From positions 17,842,475-17,902,474 of the forward strand of contig NC_087077.1 in NCBI RefSeq assembly GCF_026151205.1: a stretch of 60,000 nt of DNA. Direction: 5' to 3'. Positions 16,501-25,883 of the stretch are shown one piece after another. The number at the start of each line of letters is the position of its first letter. Position 1 is the stretch's first letter. The notes beneath the pieces are model-generated. The model saw only the letters and a list, made by a program, of their open reading frames with translations, was not told the origin of the DNA and did no database searches. This DNA comes from Bolinopsis microptera. Lineage: Eukaryota > Ctenophora > Tentaculata > Lobata > Bolinopsidae. A program made the position numbers and the translations under genes.

Positions 16501-18020
16501 GTCTTTAGTTTGTACATCGGTGCATGGGCAAACTGTCTGTGGAGTTTAAGTGCCTTTTTCGCCATAAGCTTTTTGTTGTTCCCACCAAAAGTTTCATCTG
16601 TAACTGTGAGAAATACTTTCACACTGGAGTCCACAAGACTCCTCTTTTTGTTACAGATAGGCACACAATAGTGTCCAGATTTGCACTCCAAAAGGGGTAT
16701 TTTCTCTCCATTGAACTCGAGAGTATCTTCAAGAAAGTTAAGGATTGCACCAACCTTTTTTAATGCAGGCTTGCTCAGCAGAAGAGGAATATCACATTTG
16801 ACAACATTTGCCTCAATCAAGATTCTTTTGCTTCCGATTCTTCCAGGAATTTTAATGAGCTTATTTGACACAACTGACTTACCATCTCCAAACGTGAAAG
16901 GTGTCTGGCAGCTAGTTGAAGACATCATGATCTCTCTCTCAGCATCATCAAGTGTTTCTATGTACTGGCTGACCCAATTCTCGCCAACGACAGATTTTGT
17001 ACAACCTGAATCGATAACTGCACAAGAAAGAGTCTCAAAAACTAGTGAATTCACTTCACTGTTTTGCTGGTAAAGCACAGACTCTGGATCAGCCACTGTA
17101 GTAAGCAATGTTATGTATGTACGTGACAATGAGTCATCTACTTCCATCTCAGCAGGTTGACCTTGAACCAAGAAATTTCTCGATGTCCCTTGTTCAGATC
17201 TCCAATTTGGGTTTGGTGCTGCTTGATTAGTACACTCTCTTGAGTAGTGACCATTCTTCCCACAGTTGAAGCAATTGATCTGAGATCTGGGCCTCTTACC
17301 TCTCACATACGGATTCCCCTGATTTCTAAGAGTTCCCCTACTCCTCATGGGACCTCCTCTATCTTGTCCTCTACTCCGTCTGTAACCATGGGAGGTAAAA
17401 TTACATGACTCTTCTGGTTCAGTCTTGATACAAGACCCCGTCACTTGGTCAAGTCCTGATCTGTTCACATGTACAGAAAAAATCTTTGATATCGTTGAGA
17501 TCATTTCTGCATATGTAAACTCTTTAACCGTTGCCAGTGCAAGATCCACTTTTTCACTTGACAGATTTGCACTGTTTAGAACTCTATATGCTAGTATTGC
17601 ATCTGGCAGTTCCATCTTGTGTTTCCTCAGGTCTTCATACAACTTAGCGAATTCAGAAATAAATGCCTGAAGATTCATACCCTCTTGACGTTCAAACTTT
17701 TCAAATCGACAATATGCTCGATATGCCATGTGAGATGAGTCCTCCTGGTATATACTGTCCAGGCGTTTTATAACTTTGTCCAACCCGTCATCAGCAGTTA
17801 AGACGTCTATTCCTAACGATCTCACATGGTTCTTCACCGGTCCCTCAGACAATTCCAAAAGGAATGCAGTTGCCCGACGCTTCTTTTCGTAGGATGTGAA
17901 AGTATTCCATAGGTCAATATCCAACCGCCAGTCTTCATAATTCTGACCTTCCTTGTATGCCGGTGGGGCCTTTTGTGGTCCAACAGCTTTCCTTTCTACC
18001 ACCTTATCTTCACCTGTCAT
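13584..18020 (-). pseudogene. Copia gag-pol polyprotein interrupted by one in-frame stop
   Basis: The ATG at 18020 opens MTGEDKVVERK just inside the 5' LTR. In order: gag/UBN2; CCHC knuckle CFNCGKNGHYSREC (about 17279-17235); protease VIDSGCT (about 17015); integrase zinc region. The integrase DDE is VAMDLK, MADNGGEF and AAESPFSNGMVERH, followed by an acidic linker. RT carries IDVQAAFLQG, the IYGL box and HVDD (about 14535). RNase H carries CITDCKSLFDA and a final ADCLTKAG. A TAA at 14442-14444 breaks the frame shortly after HVDD; translation would resume in the same frame down to 13584 with no other lesion. With LTRs this alike, the stop is recent, or could be a sequencing error or a read-through codon. 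Confidence 0.92.
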
Positions 18021-18047
18021 TTTTTTTGAACCGCTGCCTGCTACCAA

Positions 18048-18230
18048 TGTTAAATCAGAGAAGCAATGACACACGTTGATAAGTCAGGAAAGAAGTCAAT
18101 AGATATACAAAGACCCCACGGCTAACAGAGACATCATATATATAACATACTCCTGAAATATAGGGAGTTAACTCACATTCAAATATAGATACAAACATAT
18201 AAAATATAATAGGAGAATATCAAGTTCACA
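18048..18230 (-). repeat. 5' LTR of minus-strand copia element
   Basis: 183 bp, reads as identical to the other LTR, followed by CAACT. The primer-binding site lies immediately inside at about 18047-18038. Confidence 0.95.
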
Positions 18231-18552
18231 CAACTCACCCAGGAAAATAATCAAACCTTGTCTACTACAACTACAGTTATTAACACCGATGTGTTTTCTA
18301 GTTTATCCCATGCAATCACGGCGATCGATTATAATGTCATTGAAAACTTTAATTTTCATTTAACAAATTTTTTTCATTTAACAAATTTTTTAAGGAAAAA
18401 TTCCTTGTCAACTCCATTGTAACAGTTAACTCTAGCTTTGAAATCAATGTTCCTAAGGGGCTTAAGGGCTTTATTCGTCTAAATCTTTATTTCCTTCGGT
18501 TTATAAAACAGACTCATGGCTACACTGAAATTTTCCAATTACACAACCCAAT

Positions 18553-18646
18553 ATTAACGGGTGATACTCGTAAAATATCTGTTCCATATATTGGACCGTC
18601 GACGAGTCCAACTCGGCGCGCGTCCTGGTAGGTTGTAAACCTACAA
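18553..18646. mobile_element. Small structured element, copy 1 (94 bp) with 8-bp TSD
   Basis: Flanked on both sides by AACCCAAT (18545-18552, 18647-18654). It differs from copy 2 at only three of 93 positions. It contains three potential hairpins in a row: ACGGGT-GAT-ACTCGT; GGAC(CGTCGA)CGAGT-CCA-ACTCG(GCGCGC)GTCC; and GTAGGTT-GTA-AACCTAC. No terminal inverted repeats and no A/B boxes were seen. Confidence 0.75.
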
Positions 18647-21109
18647 AACCCAATGTAGAAGGTAAGTCAAGGAACTTATACAAATAATTTTAGCGATGGT
18701 TCAACCGTAAGGTTAGTCACCCTCAACAAATCAGTTGACAAATTAAATAAATCGGTAAACAAATTAAATAAATCGGTAAACGTTTAAAAAGTCTGGGCGG
18801 AATTAATTTAAACTCTTTCGTAATAAATTAAAACAGTTCCCGAAACAAAAAAAGCAAACATTTGATTTTTGTTTCGGTGACTGAATCGTCGATGTGCGAT
18901 GGGCCGGCAAATATTTTTTGTCGAGTAGTGTTGAATACTCATATTAACAGGGCCATTATTATCCACTCCGAACCTCCACGTGGTGTGGCCTGGTTGGCAC
19001 TAACGGGTGGTGTACTCACTTACTGAGTATAAAGGCTGAGTTTTGCCAGCTCAAACTTTCCACAGGACCTAACAAACTAACACTAACAGCTACCAAGCAC
19101 CAGGAAACTTCCCCCCAGGTAATATATAACAGGTTACAAGAAAAGATGCCAGAACAACGCAAGAATGACAGGTATAACGCAGATTTAAGGAACACGTCAG
19201 CTCCCATACGCGGACCGATAACAAAGGATTGCATTCGGGCAACTCAGTACCACACCCCTTCCCATCCTCTGGAAGGCGCGAAGGTTGCGACAGGTCTAAA
19301 TCTACGGTGCCACCACTATTCTGGCAATTAAGATATAGCGCGCACGATTTTTCCAGACTTCATGGCGCCAACCCCCTGGATCAAGCTAACAACGCAACAG
19401 CAGAAGATCGTCTTCAATTATTAACACTAGTTCTGCACTTTTGTGTCATTGTTTAGGCCGGTTCTCTCTTTTTCAACCTTCCTTGATTGATTGAAAGGCA
19501 ACACTAACAGCTAACAAGCAACAGGAAATTTCTCTTTCAGATAACCACTTTTCAGGGGACCGGGTTAGCTTTGCCACACTCTTTATCGAAGTGTGACTGG
19601 ACGCTCTACAATCATCTAGTAGCAGCAAAGTTTGACCGACACCCTTACTGGTTCTATTCAGTTTCTTCAGCGGAAGTTCTCAACACTCGAACACAGTTCA
19701 TCTCGGACATCCTGCAGAGATGCTTTATCACAGCCTGCCCCATTCACAGGGAACCCTTACATCTACAGTACCCTGGTGGACAGCATAGCTCACTAAAGCA
19801 TAGTGGACCTCTTTAGTCTGAGACGTAAAGCTAACCGGACCAGGAATAAACATCATTGCAATGCTTAGGGGATGCAAATAGGACTTACAACGTTTAACGT
19901 TTTACTCGAACTTTTGATTCATTTTTTAGCTCGACGTTACATGGTTTCAATTCAGGACATTCCCAGGCTGCTTTTAAAGCGCTTAACAGCACCAGTTTTA
20001 ACTCCAGCTTCGTTCTGAACATCTCAGACCAACTCAACTCACTAGGTTTTCTCATCGAGTAGAACTCCGTTCCAGGACATGACTGAGTATACGGTGAAGA
20101 ACTAGCGGACGAATTCACTAGGGACGATCAATCCAATAAAATCCCCATAGGACCAGAAACCTTCCTCCCAATTAGGCCACTCTCAGTGACAAAGGAACAT
20201 TCCACTTGTGATGTTCCTCCACAAATATAAATACAGGAACTTTAATTTTTCTGGAACTCACATCAGATGGCTAACATGGTCGCTTTCAGGATAGGTAACA
20301 GCCCACTAGTTTATTTTCAGAACGTGGCAAACAACGTCAAATTCGAGACGCAAGATTGTGAACACTTTTCAGAAGAAGCAGAACATCCCAGCATCTTCTC
20401 TGCAAGTGCATCCAGATCATGACGCTCATAATGAGGATAATTGGTAAACTCTACCTTCACAACAGTTAACTACAATTTTATTTTCAAATTTGTGGAACAG
20501 TCGACAAGACTGGATAGGGATAACCCTTTTGGATAACCTCCTAGGATTCTTCACCAGGAACTTTCGCTAAATCCCATACTAGGAACTCAATCTAGGCCCA
20601 TCTCCGCATAGAGACATATCTCCCAGGCTTTGCCTTGCTCGGAAGTCCCTTGTCTGCCCGCAGAAGTACTACAACGGAAATGGGTTTGCTCCGAGACAGG
20701 TAGTGACAGCTTCAAGACTCCAGAGGTCTGTTGCATTGATATTTATTATTTTATGATTTCGTATATACTTTGGGAGTCCTGGAATGCAGCTAGCAGGAGT
20801 TGCATTCTGTGGGCACGGCGAGAAGGCCTTCTCTCTATTGTAAGAGGCCAGAAACCGTTGACCAGAACAGAGAGAGAGAGAGAGAGACACATATTAACAT
20901 GATTATTAATTTAATTTAGGAACTGTATACAAATATCTTTGACCAAGTTTAACTGTCAATGAGAATGCACCCCAGCACTTGGCGCGCGCGGCGGCTTTGA
21001 TGTTAGCGGCTACAAGTTAGGGCGTTAGGCAGCTGCAGAAAAGATGCCGCGCGCGTTCAGCGTACGGCTTTTCGTTTTTGATTTTACAAATGACAAAGCA
21101 ATTTTTAAT

Positions 21110-21202
21110 TTAACGGGTGATACTCGTTAAATATTTGTTCCATATATTGGACCGTCGACGAGTCCAACTCGGCGCGCGTCCTGGTAGGTTGTAAACTTAC
21201 AA
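21110..21202. mobile_element. Small structured element, copy 2 (93 bp) with near-perfect TSD
   Basis: Same element as at 18553. Its flanks TTTTTAAT and ATTTTAAT agree at 7 of 8 positions. The single change in the third hairpin (C to T, AACTTAC) leaves a G-U pair, so the stem is preserved. Confidence 0.72.
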
Positions 21203-21260
21203 ATTTTAATGATTAGTAATGGAATTACCTGATATTTATAATTCAATATGAATTGATTCT

Positions 21261-23156
21261 TTTGATTGTTAATGGTCTGGCACAGCGCGCGCTACTTCGT
21301 TGCATTTGCCATAAGACTTATTACATCTGTTGCAACCTGCGGGCCAGCGCTTTTCCCTTTTTAAATTCTTATTCCTCTTATGGCATAATATAACCGTAAG
21401 AGATATAAACAATACACTTTTATTACGCTAAGTAACGTACAAAATTCATAACAAAATTTTGTTATGAATTTTGTTATGACTTTTTTATATCGAATTTTTG
21501 GATAAAGTTGATTGATTAGAAATAAATTAATGTGCACAAATTTTGCCTCAGATATATGTTTTTTACGTTTTGAATTTTTAACACTTGTTTTTAGGTCATG
21601 AATACGATGTAGTTACATTGAAACGTCGAGCAAACTCTTTTCTCTAATAAAAACATTTTCACTCGTCGCAACAACCGTGCCGGGATAAAAATAATATCAC
21701 ACAGAATACATTACAACAATGCGACTCATAAATAATACTCCAATCCGGATTTTACATTTATTTACTTAATGACATCGAAATAAACCTTCGTCGTAGGGAA
21801 TCCTTTTTATTGCTTTGTCAGTATCACCAGTTCGGATCGATTGCCACGGTCAATCATGACTTTTAAGCTATTCATCACCTACTTATTTGAGCCTGGTATA
21901 AACTGTGCTACTTTTAGAATTTTCTCCTATCCACCGTACTGCTGCTCCTTTATAGAAGTCCTGCAAGAGCACTCTACCAGTGCAGCAACCTACCATACTG
22001 GTCAATCTAAAGTTATGATATTGATGACTGTATTTCCGCTGTCTAGCCATTGGTGAGCTATCATACAGTCTACAGATCATAATTGCAGTGGTTTCCCTTC
22101 TCATCTCTTTGTCTTTTTGCTTCCCCTCAGGCTTAACCCCTTATTTTTCTGCCTTCTGGACTTCATTATCTTAATTTTATTTGAGAATTCTAAACAACCA
22201 TTTTCAAATTGAAAACTCTCGACCCACAAACTTTCAACACGATTCTTGTAATGATCCACAGTTCTCGCCAAATATGGAACCATTCAAGTTAGTTGCCAGA
22301 GAATAGATAGCGTAATTTCATACAGGCACACAAGCAATTTAGGTGGCTGCTTTTTTTTCCATTTGATCTTTGTATGCAATTATGTATCTATATTGTCAGA
22401 AGGTTGTAAGAGTAATTCTCCTATACTATTGCAATGCAGTTACTCAGATAACCAAGACATTTCGACAGGGAGCATTTTATCAACAGGACACACATTTATC
22501 CTCATCATCATTATCTAGCTGCACATTTTTCTCCAGCTCCCCTGCCGTAAATATTTCATACTGTACAGCAGTCCTCTTCTTTATAAGTCTGTGCCACAGG
22601 CTGTGCTCCAAACTTTGCCTTTTAAAAGCTAGACGTTTGTAGTGCTGTTACAAGTCATTTCAAGTTGCAAGTTTGATTTGATTAGATTTGGTTACCTTCA
22701 ATGTGTCATTTTCATTTTTCGTGTCACCAACCCTGCTGTTATTGGTCATGGACTTACCCCACAAAAAATCTCAAATATATTTACCATCATATTTTTACCA
22801 AGATATATAATTTGTAGTTAATTAAAGTTTCAGCACTTGTTACCGTTACAAATCAACACTTTTTGTACAAAAGTAGGTTAAGTGATTCTGTGCTATTGAG
22901 CAGAAAATGCTTGTTACAGCTTTTACTAAGTATTAACGAATGTGCACGTAAGATACAAAGCAGTAGGGTAAGTACTAAGTATTTATTATAACTGCAAGTG
23001 TATTGAACACATTTATTGATTTACTGTGTAATTTGTTGATTAGGTTGATATGACTGATTGGAGTTGGGTTAAAAACATATAAGTGAAACGATAGTTTAAC
23101 TTGTAGAAGCTGTCAATAAACGTGTGTTAATCGTCGTCAGCTGAAGTTGATATGCT
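21261..23156. other. Intergenic stretch, no gene seen
   Basis: Only a 36-bp palindrome stands out. Open frames near 21841, 22101 and 22370 are short and show no domain or codon signal I trust. Confidence 0.45.
21439..21474. repeat. 36-bp perfect palindrome
   Basis: ACAAAATTCATAACAAAA is followed immediately by its exact reverse complement. No spacer and no associated element was seen. Confidence 0.9.
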
Positions 23157-24028
23157 GGACAATGCTTACATGTGAAGGAGTGGTGTCAAGGATGGAGGGT
23201 GGGGGTGTTGTGGGTGGGAAAGTCAAAATTACAGTACAATGTCAATGAAAACGAGGAGGAAAAATTAGGCTTCTGTTGAGGTTGAGAAGGAAATGCCAGA
23301 CTTTAAGGATTTGGCAATCTTCGGAAGAATGGGGTCCCAGAGGGAACTACATTTGGGTGCGCGGTCTGTTCTGTTCATGTCTGGTTGTTGGATCTGTATA
23401 GCTGCGTGTTCTGTGAGGTCAAGTTGGGAGCGAGAGGTAAAGGATTTGAGGACTTCTATGTTGCTCCAGTAAAACAAAGTATTTTAGTAAAACAAAGGAG
23501 GTGGTGTGGCCGGTGGTCAGGGCATGATATGCGGGAGCTGATTTGATTTTGTCTGTGGTATCGTCAATGGCGGTGTTGAGTCTATAACATCGTTTGTGTT
23601 CTGTCATGCGGTGAATCAAGGGTCTGTAGGTCTGTCTGGTGTGTTTGGAGCAGGAAATTTCGTAGATGGTGTTAGGAGTGAGTTGAGTAGGGGGTGTGGT
23701 CTTCGTTTTGGTGAGGAGGTTACGGAGGGAGGTAGCCAAGGAGTGGGTGACTTTGATGTTGTGTTGTCCGAGTATCTTGGAGATGGGTTTGGATAGGGAG
23801 GGATGGAAAGGAAGGGAAACACTAAGGGCATGTTCTCGGATCTGTCGGTTGAATGAGGCTAGGGATTGTTGGCGAGGGGGTTGGTAAATTTCTGTCGTCC
23901 ATGATGGTGGTGATGCGGTGGGGAGGGCCAGGGAAGCCGTTCTGAAGGCAAATGTGTCGTACTGTCTGGAGTTCGTCGTCTAGGTGTTGGGGTGAGCAAA
24001 TGTTGTGGGCTCTTCTGGTCAGTGATCA
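23157..24028 (-). mobile_element. 5'-truncated Penelope-like element with GIY-YIG remnant and 14-bp TSD
   Basis: The flanks carry the identical 14-mer GAAGTTGATATGCT (23143-23156 and 24029-24042). On the minus strand, frameshifted pieces read DELQTVRHICLQNGFP, then NTIYEISC, HRMTEHKRC and HALTTGHT. These follow the order of a reverse transcriptase C-terminus joined to a GIY-YIG endonuclease, as in Penelope-like and related retroelements. A final piece reads VLKSFTSRSQLDLTEHAAIQ. Several frameshifts show it is dead. The RT core is missing because insertion was 5'-truncated. The family assignment rests on this motif order only. Confidence 0.6.
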
Positions 24029-24350
24029 GAAGTTGATATGCTTTTTATAATTTAAATAATAATAAAAAAATTTGGTAGCTTAAACACAAACTCTAAGCCC
24101 AGTGGATAAAACACAAAACTTATGCTCTATTGTGTGAAACAAAGATACTAGATCAAGATAACTATCGAGGAGTGTATGCATAGGACATAAAAAGTTTTGG
24201 AACAAAGATGACATGCTTATGAAGCGAGCTAACAGTATAATAACTAATAAGTTCAAAAAGATCATGACATTAGGTTGCATCCTAAACAGTTTAAGCAAAT
24301 AACATTAAGTTATATTGTCAATTAATCGCTCATGCCATAACTTTTCTTAA

Positions 24351-25883
24351 ACAGGTGAGTTTTTAATAAATAATAATATCGGTGACAACCCCATCGATGA
24401 AGCAGCAGTTGCTTATTCCGTAGCTGCTGACTCCATTTCTGGAAATGCTACCCTCCATGAATCCCTTCAGGCTATTCAAAATAGCATTCTTAAGAGAGAT
24501 AAGGTGCACAATGACACTCTCAAATCAATCAGTGGCCAGCTTAACACCCTGACTCTCTCCATTGATCAGTACATGAAACCATCAGATATGTCAACTCCAG
24601 ATGTACCACGTAACACTGCATTTCCTTCTTTCCCAATAGGCCTTCCTAATATCAATATCGAAAAACCAGATCCTAAGATTGACTTACAAGTCTTACATAC
24701 AGTGCAAAATCCTATAAACACCTCCATTGGTCACATTGAGTCATTCACACCAGATTTTGTTGCCCAAGAACTTTCGGATAAACTCACTGAATACCTTGAC
24801 ACATTTAGTGAACAGTTTGATGCAAACTCAGAAAGAGGACATGGTGTCATAAGCTTTGGGGATGCATACAACTATCCAGGAGCCAAAGCTGCAAAACCTA
24901 TATCCAAAAACATCCCTGAACCCCTAACTGAACTTGTTTCGCTCATCCAGGCCAAATTCCCTGAAAGTGTCATTAATCAGTGTTTAGTGAATCGCTACCT
25001 TGACGAGAAATCAGAGCTGCCGAAGCATTCGGACAACGAAGCCTCACTAATGTTTGATAGTAACATCTTCACTATATCACTAGGCAGTACCTGTGATGTT
25101 CTATTCAGTAAAATCGAAGGATCTGAAACCAAAACTGTATCAGCTACTGGAAAAAGTCTATATGTTATGAGTAAGCAATCTCAGTCTGTTTGGCAACATC
25201 AAATAGATCAATCTCCAACCACACGTGAGAAAAGATATAGTGTTACATTTCGTTATGTTACATCTAACAACGAAAATGCAACAATAATAATAGGAGACTC
25301 CAACACCAGATTCTTGAAATTCGGTAGTGGGAAAGGACGTTTTGGTCATCGAATGCCAGGGAAAAGGGTAGAATGTTTTACTATTGATATGATTAACCCA
25401 AGTTTGTGTGAAGGTTACAGAAATATTTTTATTCATTGTGGAGTAAATGATATTAAGAAACGGAGCTCAAATATCGAGCAGTGTGCCAGTGATCTCAAGG
25501 TAAAACTTGATGATATATGTCGTAAATGTCCATACTCCAAGGTTACCGTTTCGCCAGTACTACCCACTAAGTTTGGCTGGTTGAACGAGAAAGCATTATA
25601 TTTTAACAAACTTATATTTCAATATGTTGACATGAACCCAAGGGTGGGAACTCTAGATTTTAATGAATTTGTTGGTGAAGATGGTAAACTAGCTGACCAG
25701 TTCGGTCGTTTCAAGGATAAAAGTGATGCCATCCATCTTGGGTCTACTGGTATCTTTAAGTTGTCTAGGCTAATAGTGGATAAAATACAGCGCAATCCAA
25801 TAGATGGGCGCCAATTTAGTGATATTGCTAGGAGTAAAGTTGGGATGTTCAATTCACGTGTTCAAAGAGCTCCGAAACCATGA
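24351..25883 (+). CDS. LINE ORF1: AlkB-like 2OG-Fe(II) dioxygenase fused to SGNH hydrolase
   Basis: The open frame has three parts. First, an N-terminal helical stretch (about 24400-24600, ATLHESLQAIQNSILKRD). Second, an AlkB-type dioxygenase at about 24830-25270: LVNRYLDEKSELPKHSDNEA supplies the HxD iron ligands (His at 25026). SLGSTCDVLF and SLYVMSKQSQSVWQH supply the distal His (about 25197). REKRYSVTFRY supplies the 2-oxoglutarate arginines. Third, an SGNH/GDSL hydrolase at about 25280-25790: IIIGDSN (nucleophile Ser), HCGVND (block III), and DAIHLGSTG (Asp-His). AlkB enzymes demethylate nucleic acids and SGNH proteins hydrolyse esters. CR1-type ORF1 proteins with an esterase are known; the AlkB addition is unusual to me. 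The stop TGA overlaps the ORF2 start. All predicted catalytic residues are present. Confidence 0.87.
   Translation, partial: TGEFLINNNIGDNPIDEAAVAYSVAADSISGNATLHESLQAIQNSILKRDKVHNDTLKSISGQLNTLTLSIDQYMKPSDMSTPDVPRNTAFPSFPIGLPNINIEKPDPKIDLQVLHTVQNPINTSIGHIESFTPDFVAQELSDKLTEYLDTFSEQFDANSERGHGVISFGDAYNYPGAKAAKPISKNIPEPLTELVSLIQAKFPESVINQCLVNRYLDEKSELPKHSDNEASLMFDSNIFTISLGSTCDVLFSKIEGSETKTVSATGKSLYVMSKQSQSVWQHQIDQSPTTREKRYSVTFRYVTSNNENATIIIGDSNTRFLKFGSGKGRFGHRMPGKRVECFTIDMINPSLCEGYRNIFIHCGVNDIKKRSSNIEQCASDLKVKLDDICRKCPYSKVTVSPVLPTKFGWLNEKALYFNKLIFQYVDMNPRVGTLDFNEFVGEDGKLADQFGRFKDKSDAIHLGSTGIFKLSRLIVDKIQRNPIDGRQFSDIARSKVGMFNSRVQRAPKP

Larger units (their letters stand above)
13135..18230 (-). mobile_element. 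Complete Ty1/copia LTR retrotransposon, 5.1 kb, recent insertion
   Basis: Two 183-bp direct LTRs (13135-13317 and 18048-18230) begin TGTTAAATC and end GTTCACA. I see no difference between them. The 5-bp flanks CAACT (13130-13134) and CAACT (18231-18235) are the target-site duplication. Next to the 5' LTR, in minus orientation, lies TGGTAGCAG, complementary to the 3' end of initiator-Met tRNA and a likely primer-binding site. A purine run AGGGAGAT precedes the 3' LTR. Identical LTRs imply a young insertion. Confidence 0.95.
18231..21260. other. Repeat-rich region with no recognised gene
   Basis: Contains the two small elements listed next. It also has a direct duplication of AAATTAAATAAATCGGTAAAC (about 18737-18784) and two similar blocks near 19080 and 19500 (CACTAACAGCTA-CAAGCA). 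The stretch 19560-20420 has broken open segments; one plus-strand piece near 20000-20060 reads like LNSLGFLIE, loosely reminiscent of DIRS-type RT, but stops interrupt it and I do not call it. A short GA run lies at 20870-20887. Confidence 0.45.

Noticed and set aside
18553-18646. Hammerhead ribozyme
   Set aside because: GACGAGTCC resembles part of the core, but the CUGAUGA consensus is off by two bases and no GAAA follows in the right place in either copy.
19990-20420. Degenerate DIRS-type reverse transcriptase
   Set aside because: One short stretch (LNSLGFLIE) is suggestive, but stops interrupt it and no catalytic motif was found.
23616-23831. Proline/serine-rich minus-strand frame as a gene
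   Set aside because: It is an out-of-frame reading within the Penelope-like remnant.
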